NCBI RefSeq assembly: GCF_900013425.1
Contig: NZ_FBXK01000001.1
Span: 866,501 to 930,500 of the forward strand
Source: Sphingobium sp. Z007
GTDB taxonomy: Bacteria > Pseudomonadota > Alphaproteobacteria > Sphingomonadales > Sphingomonadaceae
Direction: 5' to 3'
Length of the DNA: 64,000 bases
Shown: positions 1-9,322 of the stretch, one piece after another
Position numbering within the stretch: position 1 is the stretch's first letter
How the letters are laid out: each line of letters starts with the position of its first letter
The notes under the pieces: generated by a model
Told to the model about the DNA's origin: nothing
The model's input: the letters and a program-made list of their open reading frames with translations, nothing else
Databases searched by the model: none
Made by a program: the position numbers and the translations under genes

Positions 1-120
1 GTGTGGCCGTCGACCAAGACGGGGTCGGTGGTGATGACGGCGGCCCAGCTTTCAATGCTATTGGAAGGCATCGACTGGCGGCGACCGGAACGCACTTTCA
101 CCCCTTCATTGGCGGGGTAA
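1..120 (+). pseudogene. tnpB: IS66 family accessory protein TnpB, C-terminal piece (cut by window edge)
   Basis: Frame 1 is open from the first base to a TAA at 118-120. It encodes the usual end of IS66 TnpB, with the motifs WPSTKTG and LLEGIDWRRP just before the stop. The start lies outside the window. It is followed at normal IS66 spacing by tnpC, so it belongs to the same element. Whether the upstream part is intact cannot be seen. Confidence 0.8.
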
Positions 121-180
121 AACGCCCATTTTCTGGCACTTTTATTAGCATTGCGACCGCCGATCTGCTATATAATCGCG

Positions 181-1508
181 GTGTCGGACGCAGGCCTTTT
201 CACTCCTGACAAAGATGCTCGGATCGCCGAGCTTGAAGCTGCATTGGCCGCCGCCCATGCCGATATTTCCGCCCGCGATATCCTGATTGATACGCTGCGC
301 GTGCAGATCGCACGCCTCAAGCGGATGCAGTTCGGCAAGTCGTCCGAGAAGCTCGATACCCAGATCGCTCAGCTTGAGCTGGCGCTCGAAGAACTTGAAG
401 GCGAGGCCATCGCCGCCGCCGCACGTCGAGGCGATCCGGCCGTCGATCGGCCGTCGCCGGTTCGAGCGCTGCCCGCCCATCTGCCGCGCGAGGAACAGCG
501 GATCGAGCCTGAGCAGGGTAACTGCACCTGTCCCGACTGCGGCGGCGAGCTGCGGCCGCTGGGACAAGATAGCGATGAGATGCTCGATGCTGTGCCTGTG
601 CAGTGGCGTGTCGTTCGGACCATCCGCCCCAAGTATAGCTGCCGGTCCTGCGAGAAGATCGTGCAGGCGCCCGCGCCGGTAAAGGCGATAGCGCGGGGCA
701 AGGCGACCTTCGGCACGCTGGCCCATGTCGTCGTCTCCAAGTTCGACCATCATCTGCCGCTTTACCGTCAGGCCGAGATCATGGCCGCCCAAGGCATCGA
801 GATCGACCGCTCGACGCTGGCAGGGTGGGTCGGGCAAGCATCTGTCCTGCTCGATCCGATCATCAGCCGCATCCGGGAGGTTGGGCTGACCGCTTCAAAG
901 ATCCACACCGACGATACGCCGGTGCCTATGCTCGATCCAGGACGTGGCAAGACGGCGACTGGCAGGCTCTGGACCTATGCCGTCGATGATCGCGGCTCTG
1001 GTGCGACCTCGCCGCCGTTGGTCTGGTATGAGTTCACCACCGACCGCACCGGCGCGCATCCCCAACGACAGCTAGCCAACTTCACCGGCTATCTCCAGGC
1101 CGATGGCTATGCCGGATACGACAAGCTCTACGACACCAACCGCGTCACCGAGGTCGCCTGCTGGGCGCATTTTCGTCGCAAGATCTTCGACATCCACGCC
1201 ACCAAGCCGACACCGCTCACCACTGATCTGCTGGAACGCATCGGCCAACTCTATGAGATCGAGGCAGAGGTTCGCGGCCATCAGCCCGATATCCGACGAC
1301 GAAGCCGGCAGGAACGCACCAAGCCATTGATCGACGAACTGCACGAGGCGCTCGACGATGCCCTGCGCCGTCTTTCGCCCAAGTCGGAGATGGCCAAGGC
1401 GATCGCTTATGGCCGCAAGCGCTGGATCGCGCTCACGCGCTTCCTCGACGATGGCCGACTGGAGATTGACAATAACATAGCCGAGCGCGCCATGCGCTGC
1501 GTGGCAAC
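181..1508 (+). pseudogene. tnpC: IS66 family transposase TnpC, 3' end lost
   Basis: DDE transposase of an IS66 element. The GTG at 181 gives the typical coiled-coil start (IAELEAALAAAHADI); an in-frame TTG at 151 is the alternative. A zinc-ribbon CPDCGGEL lies near residue 120, and the catalytic-domain segments HTDDTPVPMLDPG and LQADGYAGYDKLY follow. IS66 homology runs to NNIAERAMRCVA (about 1505). There it stops where about 35-60 further residues (GRKNYLFAGS-like, then a WNW ending) would be expected. The frame stays open to 3657 only because it reads antisense through the recombinase fragment and then enters the oxidoreductase gene. The long chimeric frame is therefore not a protein. Confidence 0.8.
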
Positions 1509-1533
1509 GACCGATTCATACTACACCTCCTCT

Positions 1534-2575
1534 TCAAATGTCCGGAAACAGGGACTTTTGGTTTTCCATTTTGATGCGACACGGGCCTCTGTGACGCGGG
1601 AACTGGGTCACTTCGTCCTTTTCCAGGTCCGTGGCTCGGATTTGGTGCGGCGCATCGGGTACAACTTGGTCGGTAGGGAGCACGCCCTCCTTGATCAGTC
1701 GACGGACCCGATGGGCAGTAACCCCAAGCTTTTTGGCGGCTTCGGTCAGCGTGAGCCACTCTCCATTCTTTTCGGCGGATCGGTAGCCGTGGATTTTGTG
1801 GACAGTGCGCAGCGAGCCGACACGGCGCGCTGTCCAGGTCATGCCTTGTCCGGTTTGCATTCCCATCCGGTTGAGAGTGGCGGCAATGTCTGCATCGGAC
1901 CACCGGGTGGCCATGGATCGAATGATGGCAAGGGCGGCTTCGGGCGTACTCTGGCCATGTTCGCCGGCCCTGGGTTTGCGAATGCGCAGCTGGGAGTGCT
2001 GGCCACCTTTCCAGTGGATCGTCAAAATGACTTCACGTTGCTCTTCATCGACGTCAGCGATAATATCAGTCACGAGGGCGCGAAGGAGCTGCTGACGACA
2101 ACGCATGTCAACGGTAGGCGCGCGCCAAGCGCTCTCCAGGTCGGTGGCAATGCCAGCAAAATCGGGTGTCGGCGCGGTCAGATCGATTTGTCGCGCTTGG
2201 GCCAAACCCGCTTCACAGGCTTCCACACGCCTGAGCGCTGCTTCCCAGCTATTCTCGAGTTGGGCAGCGATCAGGCGGTTATCAGGGTCGCAGGCAGCAT
2301 AGCGACGTTCAGCGAGAGATGCCTCGTATCGGGCTTGCTGCAAGTCCAGCTCCACCATGCGGTGCCGTTCTTCCAGATTATCCCGATGCGCCCGATCAGC
2401 TTCCATTGCGGCCTCGATCGCCATCGGCGTCACGGCTCTCAATATCTCTTTGCCTATGGCAGGGTCGATGCGAGATGCGCCAAAAGTCATGCATCGTGGC
2501 TTGGCCAGCATCTGGTTGATACGTTCGCAGCGGTAATAGGGATGACCCGGAGGCCGGCCCGAATAGACAACGCCC
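1534..2575 (-). pseudogene. Large serine recombinase, C-terminal fragment
   Basis: The minus-strand frame ends at 1534 and encodes the C-terminal part of a large serine site-specific recombinase. A zinc-ribbon-like piece (HPYYRCERINQM) is followed by a long coiled-coil region (HRDNLEERHRMVELDLQQAR) and a C-terminal segment with an excisionase-like helix-turn-helix (LTLTEAAKKLGVTAHRVRR). The N-terminal resolvase domain with the catalytic Ser is missing. Homology ends near 2570, where the plus strand becomes the oxidoreductase gene. The fragment is sandwiched between a truncated IS66 and a truncated metabolic gene, as expected for debris of an integrated element. It cannot be catalytically active. 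Confidence 0.7.
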
Positions 2576-3709
2576 AACCGATCGATGGCCCGATCAGTGT
2601 CGTGCAGATCACGCACGAACTGCGTGGCGAAGCAATCGACACCATCGCCGTCGTTTCAAGTGCGCCGGAAAAATTCAACATATCCGACTTCGCACCGGGC
2701 ACCACGCTCCATCACCGCGATGAGCTTGATTTGGTGCAGCGGCGTTTTCGTGAAAAGAGCGGCGTATCCGTCATCGTCTACGAACAGACTTGTGCGACGG
2801 AACTCCGCCGGCGGCGGGGCAAGAAGCTGGCTGTCGATCCGGCGCGACGCGTGATCATCAACGACCGCGTCTGTGAGGGCTGCGGTGATTGTTCGGTGCA
2901 GTCGAACTGTCTTTCGGTTCAACCGCTCGAAACCGAGTTCGGGCGCAAGCGGACAATCGACCAATCGGCCTGCAACAAGGACTTTTCGTGCGTCAAGGGC
3001 TTCTGTCCGTCATTCGTAACAGTCGAAGGCGGGGAACGCGCCAGACCAGCAGGCATCGACTATGAGAATGCCCTTTTCGACAGTCTGCCCGAGCCTGCCG
3101 TGCGCGGGACCGAAAAATCGTTCGGCGTGATGGTTACCGGCATCGGGGGAACCGGCGTGGTCACCATCTCAAACCTCATCGGCGCGGCAGCGCAGGCGGA
3201 GGGAAAATCGGTTCAGGCACTTGACCTCACCGGTCTCGCACAGAAGTTCGGCGCAGTGTATTGTCATCTCAAAGTCGCCGACAACGCTGATCAGTTGCGC
3301 GCAACCCGACTTTCGGTGGGCCAGTGTGACCTGTTGATCGGCGCCGACCTTGTGACAGCAGCGTCCGACGAGTCGCTCTCGCGTCTGCGTTCCGGTGCCA
3401 CCGTTGCGGTCGTCAATGATCATGCCACTGTCACCGGTGCTTTCACACGGGACCGTGACTTCACTGTGCCGGTTTTCGCGCAACGTGCCGCAATCGAACG
3501 ATTCTGCGGTGCTGGACGGGTTACCTTCATAGAGGCGACCGAACTAGCCGAACAACTGACAGGCAACACAATCGGTGCCAACATAATGCTGTTAGGCTTC
3601 ACCTGCCAAATGGGCTGGCTTCCAGTTGGGCATGGAGAGGTGGCCGGGTTTGTCTGAACAGGGATCGGCAACGGATAAGTGGATCGTCTGCCGGTTGTTT
3701 CGTCGAATT

Positions 3710-3770
3710 GCCGATATGGGCCGTCATTCCGGTCGGGCTACGCCCTCCCTGCATGACGGCCCATATCGGC
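3710..3770. terminator. Long hairpin inside the end of the IS3 element
   Basis: An 18-bp perfect inverted repeat (GCCGATATGGGCCGTCAT, 3710-3727 against 3753-3770) surrounds a smaller GGGC-TA-CGCCC hairpin. It lies just downstream of the orfB stop codon and lacks a T-run. It may act as a transcription block or protect the transposase gene from read-through. The structure is directly visible; the function is inferred. Confidence 0.55.
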
Positions 3771-3778
3771 GGCCAAAT

Positions 3779-4606
3779 TCATGCTGCCAGCATCAGCGGC
3801 AGGTTGTCAAAGTAGGTTTGATCCGGCGTCTTCGCGGCCAGGCTCGAATGCGGCCTGCGGCTATTGTAAAAGTTCAGATACCGACCGATCGAGCCCCGTG
3901 CTTCGCTGACCGCGCCATAGGCGTGCAGGTACACCTCCTCATATTTTACTGAACGCCACAGACGCTCGACGATGACGTTGTCGCGCCAGGCGCCTCTGCC
4001 GTCCATGCTGATGGCAATTTCCTCCCGGAGCAGCACGCTGGTGAAGGCCATGCTGGTGAACTGGCTGCCCTGGTCGGTGTTGAAAATCTCTGGCTTGCCA
4101 TAGCGGGCCAGCGCTTCTTCCAGAGCCTCGACACAAAAGTCGGCCTCCATCGTGATCGACACCCGCCAGGCCAGCACCTTGCGGCTGAACCAGTCAACGA
4201 TGGCAACGAGATAGACGAAGCCCTTGGCCATCGGGATGTAGCTGATATCGGTTGCCCAGACATGGTTGGGCCGCACGATCGCCAGTTTGCGCAGCAAATA
4301 GGGGTAGATCTTGTGCCCCGGCGCAGGCTTCGAGGTGTTCGGGCGGCGGTAGATCGCCTCGATCGCCATCTTCTTCATCAGCGTTGTAACGTGCAGACGC
4401 CCGACCTTGATGCCCTCCTGCAACAGCAGATCGCGGAGCATCCGGCTGCCCGCAAACGGAAACTCCATGTGCAGCTCGTCGATCCGGCGCACGGTGCCCA
4501 AGTCGGCGACCGACACCGGCTTGGGCAGGTAATAGACGCTGCCCCGGCTCATCCCCAACTCCCGTGCCTGCCGCGTCAGCGGCAGCGCGTGCGAGCGGTC
4601 GATCAT
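3779..4606 (-). CDS. IS3-family transposase OrfB
   Basis: Catalytic half of the transposase. Visible DDE integrase features are HVWATDISYIPM (first Asp), IFNTDQGSQFTS (second Asp) and the DNVIVERLWRSVKYEEVY block with the catalytic Glu. The C-terminus YNSRRPHSSL is typical of the family. The frame is open far upstream of the conserved region and overlaps orfA. The working product is therefore probably an OrfAB fusion made by -1 frameshifting; I give the first good Met of the conserved region. It appears intact. Confidence 0.85.
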   Translation of the reverse strand: MIDRSHALPLTRQARELGMSRGSVYYLPKPVSVADLGTVRRIDELHMEFPFAGSRMLRDLLLQEGIKVGRLHVTTLMKKMAIEAIYRRPNTSKPAPGHKIYPYLLRKLAIVRPNHVWATDISYIPMAKGFVYLVAIVDWFSRKVLAWRVSITMEADFCVEALEEALARYGKPEIFNTDQGSQFTSMAFTSVLLREEIAISMDGRGAWRDNVIVERLWRSVKYEEVYLHAYGAVSEARGSIGRYLNFYNSRRPHSSLAAKTPDQTYFDNLPLMLAA

Positions 4607-4917
4607 CGCTTTGCGCTCGGCAACAGTCCCGCCTTCCCGAGCGCGCCGGCCAAAAAATCGTTCACAAGCGTCAACTCGCCAATCTTGGCGTGCAGCGTCT
4701 TTACATCGATCGCTGGTTCCGCCGCTTCGCTGGCGCCTTCCACGCCGAAAACACCCGCAGCCCCTTCCAACAACTGCGTCCGCCATGTCGTGATCTGGTT
4801 CGCGTGAACGTCGAACTGCTGCGACAACTCCGCCAGCGTCTTCTCGCCCTTCACGGCAGCCAATGCCACCTTCGCCTTGAAGGCCGGGCTGTGGTTCCGG
4901 CGTGGTCTTCTGCTCAT
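4603..4917 (-). CDS. IS3-family transposase OrfA (helix-turn-helix protein)
   Basis: A DNA-binding protein of 104 residues starting MSRRPRRNHSPAFKAKVAL. A helix-turn-helix (KTLAELSQQFDVHANQITTW) and a C-terminal leucine-rich helix (IGELTLVNDFLAGALGKAG) precede the stop. It recognises the element ends and is fused to OrfB by frameshifting in this family. Upstream in-frame Met codons exist but lie in the terminal repeat region, so the Met at 4917 is preferred. Confidence 0.8.
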   Translation of the reverse strand: MSRRPRRNHSPAFKAKVALAAVKGEKTLAELSQQFDVHANQITTWRTQLLEGAAGVFGVEGASEAAEPAIDVKTLHAKIGELTLVNDFLAGALGKAGLLPSAKR

Positions 4918-5837
4918 CTGCTCTCCTGTCATGCAGCCCCTGTGGCCGCTGTCAGGCAGAATATCCACTTATCCCCATGTGCAGTTTTGCCAGGCCACCT
5001 CTTGGATCGCTCGAGCAGGCCATCGAGTCCAACGGTGTCGCCGTGCCCGCCAATCTCCAGGCGTTCGCACTGGGACGCATGTTGGCTCACGATCCGGCCG
5101 CGGTCACGAAGTTGGCTGAGGCCGGCAAGCCGCGTCGCGATAGTTTGGCAATGTCAGAAACGGTCGATGAACTTGTCGAGCGGAGGCGAGTCGATCTTGT
5201 GGCCTATCAGGGCGAAGCCTTGGCGGCTCGCTTCCTGTCACTAGTAGAATCGGCACGGCAGGCCGAGAAATTAATTGCGCCTTTGTCGTCCAGCTTGACC
5301 GAGGCAGTCGCGCGCAATTTTTACAAACTGCTCGCCTATAAGGACGAATATGAGGTGGCCAGGCTGTTCAGCGACGGAACCTTCCTCGATACGCTAAAGC
5401 AAGGGTTCAGCGGTGACTACACGCTCCGCTTCCATATGGCGCCGCCAATCTTTTCGAAACTTGATCCGGCGACCAGTCGCCCCAAAAAGCGCGAATTCAA
5501 GCCATGGATGCTGTACGGGCTGCGCTTTTTGTCTAAGTTCAACGGCCTGCGCGGTACTGTTTTAGATCCGTTCGGTTACAGCGAAGAGCGCCGTGCTGAG
5601 CGTGCGTTAATCGAACGATATGAAATGTTCATGCGTGACATACTCGGTCAGTTGTCAGTCGTGAAATTCGATCATGCTCTCGCTCTGGCGCGCTGGCCAC
5701 AAATGATCCGGGGGTATGGCCCGGTGAAGACCGAACGTATGATCAAAGCAGACTTAGCGTTGCCCTCGCTACGGGCAGCTTTTGACGCCAATCCAAGTGA
5801 TTATACGAGCCATCCCCCTAAAGTTGCGACCGCATAA

Positions 5838-6172
5838 GCGCAGCGCAACTCTTCAACGCCAAGATCTCGGGTGGGCATTCGCTGGGCAGCACCCTTTATC
5901 ACGCGAAGGGTGGCAGCGGTCGGGCCATGGCCGACATGCCGCTGGTCATAGCGGGATTATGCACTCGTACGGCGCGCAAATGGCGACGATAAGTCGTGCG
6001 CCGCTTGCTCCCTAGACGGTAAAGATTTGGGCCTGGCGAGTCGCGGCAAATAGCAGCGCTAACTAACCTCCAAATCGTTCATCCAGCGTTGGGAATCTGG
6101 AAAACAGTCCGAGACAGTCGCCCGGGAGCCTGCGCCTGTCTCGGCAGAAGCAGCTTGCGGGCCTCAATTTTT
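5838..6172. other. Gene-free junction region
   Basis: This stretch lies between the broken oxidoreductase and the first oxygenase operon. The frame from about 5840 to 5990 on the plus strand encodes a short stretch (AQLFNAKISGGHSLGSTLYH) that reads like protein, ends at a stop, and has no start codon of its own. It may be the tail of another lost gene, but I do not recognise it. The remainder shows no gene. Confidence 0.35.
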
Positions 6173-6202
6173 TTGCATATAGTGCATCGCATTGCCTAAA
6201 AT
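6173..6202 (+). promoter_or_regulatory. Candidate sigma-70 promoter with an operator-like dyad
   Basis: TTGCAT (6173-6178) and TAAAAT (6197-6202) are separated by 18 bp, about 45 bp upstream of the oxygenase start. Between them lies GTGCATCGCATTGCC (6182-6196), whose half-sites and spacing resemble the perfect palindrome at 37116-37131. A regulator bound there would block or reposition polymerase. The elements are visible; use as a promoter is inferred. Confidence 0.45.
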
Positions 6203-6247
6203 GATCGCCCTTGTTGTGCGAGCTTGATGAGCTTTGCGGAGAGAAGA

Positions 6248-7612
6248 ATGACCGGAAATCCCAGCCTTGTCGACACTGTCGAATCGACCCAATCGCGCGA
6301 AATTTTCTGGGACAAAGACGTATACAATCTCGAACTGGAGCGGATTTTCGGACGGTCATGGCTGTTCCTGGGCCACGAATCTCTTCTGCCAAAACCCGGT
6401 GACTTCATCACTACGTATATGGCCGAAGACAAAGTCATCCTGTCGCATCAGCCCGATGGTTCATTCCGGGCGTTCATCAATTCATGTACCCATCGCGGCA
6501 ACCAGATTTGCCACGCCGACAGCGGCAATGCGAAGGCTTTCGTCTGCAACTATCACGGTTGGGTTTACGGGCAGGACGGCAGCCTCGTGGATGTGCCGCT
6601 CGAATCGCGATGCTATCACGGCCAACTTGATAAAGCGCGACTGGGCGCCAAACATGTCCGGGTAGAAACCTACAAGGGTTTCATTTTCGGCTGCGGCGAT
6701 GCTGACGCACCAAGCCTCGAGGAATATCTGGGCGAATTCTGCTGGTATCTTGATACGATTTGGGAAGGCGCCGGCGGCGGGCTGGAATTGCTCGGCCCTC
6801 CGATGAAAAGCATTCTGGCTTGTAACTGGAAGGTGCCGACCGAAAATTTCGTCGGTGACGGATATCATGTTGGCTGGACCCACGCCGGTGCCTTGCATGG
6901 GATTGGCGGAGAACTCGCCGGTTTGGCTGGCAATCGCGCTGAAATGCCGTTCGAAGATCTCGGTCTTCAATTCACAACTCGGCACGGCCACGGATTTGGC
7001 GTGATCGACAATGCCGCCCCCGCTATCCACGTCAAGCGAGATGGTTGGGCAAAATATCTGGCCGACACGCGCGGTGAAGTGCTGCGGAAATTCGGGCCAG
7101 AGCGTGAGCGTCTTTATGTCGGTCACTGGAATTGCTCGATCTTCCCGAGTTGTTCGTTCCTTTATGGCACCAACACATTCAAAGTCTGGCATCCGCGGGG
7201 ACCGCATGAGATTGAGGTTTGGACTTATACGATGGTGCCGCGCGACGCAGACCGGGAAACCAAGAGCATCATTCAGCGCGAAGCGAGCCGGAGTTTCGGA
7301 ACGGCCGGAACGCTGGAAAGCGACGATGGCGAGAACATGTCGTCAGCCACATTTGTCAATCGCGGAAACATCACTCGCGACGGGCGGATGGACTCCAGCA
7401 TGGGCGTTGGCTTCGAAGGGCCGCATCCGGTCTATCCAGGGATCGTCGGTTCCAGCTTTATCGGGGAGACGTCCCATCGGGGTTTCTATCGCTTCTGGAA
7501 GGAATTGCTGGATGCACCCAATTGGGATGCCGTGAAAGCGAACGACAGCGTATGGGACTCAGTTTTCCTCAATCGCGACTACTGGACGGCAAAGCTCGAC
7601 GCGGCCGAGTAG
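6248..7612 (+). CDS. Ring-hydroxylating oxygenase, alpha subunit (Rieske type)
   Basis: Large subunit (454 aa) of a dioxygenase that adds O2 across an aromatic ring to give a cis-dihydrodiol. The Rieske 2Fe-2S ligands are C80/H82 and C100/H103 (CTHRGNQ and CNYHGW). The mononuclear iron site is in FVGDGYHVGWTH (D204, H207, H212), with the third ligand probably in SDDGENMS. The ATG at 6248 is chosen because GGAG stands 6 nt upstream; an ATG at 6227 has no ribosome site. The beta subunit follows at 7664. The sequence type is the naphthalene/biphenyl-like branch seen in sphingomonads. No dedicated ferredoxin or reductase is adjacent, so electrons probably come from the proteins at 35723 and 61697. 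Confidence 0.9.
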   Translation: MTGNPSLVDTVESTQSREIFWDKDVYNLELERIFGRSWLFLGHESLLPKPGDFITTYMAEDKVILSHQPDGSFRAFINSCTHRGNQICHADSGNAKAFVCNYHGWVYGQDGSLVDVPLESRCYHGQLDKARLGAKHVRVETYKGFIFGCGDADAPSLEEYLGEFCWYLDTIWEGAGGGLELLGPPMKSILACNWKVPTENFVGDGYHVGWTHAGALHGIGGELAGLAGNRAEMPFEDLGLQFTTRHGHGFGVIDNAAPAIHVKRDGWAKYLADTRGEVLRKFGPERERLYVGHWNCSIFPSCSFLYGTNTFKVWHPRGPHEIEVWTYTMVPRDADRETKSIIQREASRSFGTAGTLESDDGENMSSATFVNRGNITRDGRMDSSMGVGFEGPHPVYPGIVGSSFIGETSHRGFYRFWKELLDAPNWDAVKANDSVWDSVFLNRDYWTAKLDAAE

Positions 7613-7663
7613 TCGGTCACGAGCCCTAAAGCTTTTTCATAACTTACCGAAACCGGAGTGTTT

Positions 7664-8188
7664 ATGTCGGTTGAACGAGTTCTGGCGGGATTAGACGTCC
7701 AGTACGCCATAGATATGCACTACCGCGCCGAAGTTCGATTATGGCAGACCGGACAATATCGCGAGTGGTTGAATAATATGGTAGCCGAGGACATCCATTA
7801 CTGGATGCCGATCTACGAACAGCGATTTCTTAGGGACCGTCGTCCTGACCCGACGCCTGACGACGCCGCGATATATAATGACGATTATGGCGAACTTGAT
7901 CAACGCGTTCAGCGACTTTATACGGGTACCGTGTGGATGGAGGATCCGCCTTCCAAAATCCGTTACTTCGTCAGCAATATCGAAGCGTTCGACACGGGGA
8001 ACGGAGAATTCGACGTCTATTCGAACGTGCTCGTTTATCGGAATCGCCGCCAGCTTGAGATGACTGTGCATACACTCGGGCGCGAAGACAAGCTGCGCCG
8101 CGTTGACGACGGGTTTAAGGTCTTCCGACGTAAGCTACTGCTCGATGCAAGGGTTACCCAAGACAAGAACCTGTATTTTTTCTGTTGA
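7664..8188 (+). CDS. Ring-hydroxylating oxygenase, beta subunit
   Basis: Small structural subunit (174 aa) of the alpha3-beta3 oxygenase with the product at 6248. Family features are the EVRLWQTGQYREWLNNM helix, the EDIHYWMPIYE strand and the C-terminal LDARVTQDKNLYFFC. The ATG at 7664 follows a GGAG at 5-nt spacing; the in-frame GTG at 7658 overlaps that site and is less likely. It is 51 bp downstream of the alpha gene and presumably cotranscribed. It has no metal sites of its own. Confidence 0.88.
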   Translation: MSVERVLAGLDVQYAIDMHYRAEVRLWQTGQYREWLNNMVAEDIHYWMPIYEQRFLRDRRPDPTPDDAAIYNDDYGELDQRVQRLYTGTVWMEDPPSKIRYFVSNIEAFDTGNGEFDVYSNVLVYRNRRQLEMTVHTLGREDKLRRVDDGFKVFRRKLLLDARVTQDKNLYFFC

Positions 8189-8224
8189 ACGTGCGCCGCA
8201 GAGCGCTGGAGAGGGAGACTCGAT

Positions 8225-9322
8225 ATGGAAGCTTATGCCGCGATCATCGAACGCAAGGGGGGTGAGTTCGTTCTTGATGCGATCGACATCGAGGAACCCC
8301 GCGACAACGAAGTGCTTGTCAAGATCGCTGCGGCCGGGATGTGCCACACTGATCTGACTGTACGAGACCAATACTATCCAACGCCGCTTCCTGCCGTCTT
8401 GGGCCATGAAGGATCAGGAATTGTCGAAAAGGTCGGGCGCGGCGTCACCACAGTTAAAGCTGGCGACAAGGTAGTGTTGTCGTTTAGCTATTGCGGAACC
8501 TGCCCGTCATGCATGAAAGGTCACCAGGCTTATTGCCCAAGCCTTTTTCCACTCAATTTCATGGGGCGCAGGCTGGACGGAACGACCCCGATCCGGCGCA
8601 ATGGAGAAGAGTTGAATGCATGCTTCTTCGGTCAGTCCTCGTTCGCAACCTACTCAATCGCGAATGAAAACAACTGCGTAAAGGTCGCCGACTCCGCCCA
8701 GATCGAGTTGCTTGGTCCATTGGGTTGCGGAATTCAAACCGGTGCAGGCGCTGTCCTAAACGCCCTGCAGCCCGCCCCGGGTTCGTCGATCGCAATCTTT
8801 GGCGTCGGCTCAGTCGGGCTCAGTGCTGTGATGGCCGCTAAGGCTTCCGGTTGCCTTAAGATTATTGCAGTCGATCGCAATCCAACGCGGCTTCAATTGG
8901 CTCGTGAACTAGGCGCGACTGATCTTGTCGATGCAACGACCACCAATGCCCAAGAGGCGATTATTGCCCGAACCAATGGCGGCGCGGACTATGCGATCGA
9001 TACCACTGCCATACCTCAAGTTCTGCGAAGCGCAGTGGACAGTACGCATACGATGGGGGAAACAGCCGTCGTCGGCGGTGCGGCGTTGGGCACCGAATTC
9101 ACGCTTGATATGAACAACATGCTTTTCGGTCGCAAGCTACGTGGGGTGGTCGAAGGCTCAAGCACTCCCCAAGTCTTTATTCCGCAACTAATTGCCATGC
9201 GAGAGGCCGGCCTTTTTCCGTTCGAGCGGCTATGTACGTTCTACGATTTTGACCAGATTAATCAGGCTGTCGAAGACACAGAAAAAACAGGTAATGCGAT
9301 TAAGGCCATTCTCAAGATGTGA
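8225..9322 (+). CDS. Zinc-dependent aryl-alcohol dehydrogenase (XylB-like)
   Basis: A medium-chain dehydrogenase of 365 aa that would oxidise a benzyl-type alcohol to the aldehyde with NAD. The catalytic zinc site is AGMCHTDL with GHEGSGIV, the structural zinc loop is CGTCPSCMKGHQAYC, and the Rossmann motif GVGSVG is followed by an acidic residue (VDRN) that favours NAD. A strong GAGAGGGAG ribosome site precedes the ATG. It is third in the operon begun at 6248. It could serve the XylMA products encoded at 53497-55767; substrate unproven. Confidence 0.88.
   Translation: MEAYAAIIERKGGEFVLDAIDIEEPRDNEVLVKIAAAGMCHTDLTVRDQYYPTPLPAVLGHEGSGIVEKVGRGVTTVKAGDKVVLSFSYCGTCPSCMKGHQAYCPSLFPLNFMGRRLDGTTPIRRNGEELNACFFGQSSFATYSIANENNCVKVADSAQIELLGPLGCGIQTGAGAVLNALQPAPGSSIAIFGVGSVGLSAVMAAKASGCLKIIAVDRNPTRLQLARELGATDLVDATTTNAQEAIIARTNGGADYAIDTTAIPQVLRSAVDSTHTMGETAVVGGAALGTEFTLDMNNMLFGRKLRGVVEGSSTPQVFIPQLIAMREAGLFPFERLCTFYDFDQINQAVEDTEKTGNAIKAILKM

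Larger units (their letters stand above)
3636..5002. mobile_element. IS3-family insertion sequence, intact, with 3-bp target duplication
   Basis: A 1,367-bp element carries orfA and orfB on the minus strand. Its ends are imperfect inverted repeats beginning AGAGGTGGCC (3636-3645 and, inverted, 4993-5002). The match extends inward through CTG-ACA-GGG-like positions and a subterminal GGATAAGTGGAT copy (3673-3684 and inverted at 4963-4974). TGG occurs directly on both sides (3633-3635 and 5003-5005). Excision with one TGG restores the interrupted oxidoreductase reading frame, which confirms the boundaries. Confidence 0.88.
2563..5837 (+). pseudogene. Indolepyruvate ferredoxin oxidoreductase-like gene, N-terminus missing and split by an IS3 element
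   Basis: The family oxidatively decarboxylates aryl-pyruvates to acyl-CoA with ferredoxin as acceptor; alphaproteobacterial forms are single chains of about 1,150 residues. Here 2563-3635 carries the end of the TPP half (AQPIDGPISVVQI, then HHRDELDLVQRR), the iron-sulfur motif CEGCGDC with CNKDFSCVKGFCP, and the gamma domain (GIGGTGVVTISNLIG). 5003-5837 carries the C-terminal part (EQAIESNGVAVPAN to the TAA). The IS3 element 3636-5002 separates them with a TGG duplication. Removing it rejoins the frame as VGHGSLEQAIESNG. About the first half of the gene is absent, so it is dead twice over. Confidence 0.85.

Noticed and set aside
145..837. Long minus-strand frame opposite tnpC
   Set aside because: GC-rich antisense frame with no recognisable domain; the plus strand encodes a clear transposase.
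151..3657. A single 1,168-codon plus-strand reading frame
   Set aside because: It joins an IS66 transposase, the antisense of a recombinase and the middle of an oxidoreductase; each part matches a different family and no such fusion is plausible.
6159..6176. Possible sigma-54 promoter before the first oxygenase
   Set aside because: GG and GC are 13-14 bp apart instead of 10; the TTGCAT/TAAAAT pair just downstream fits better.
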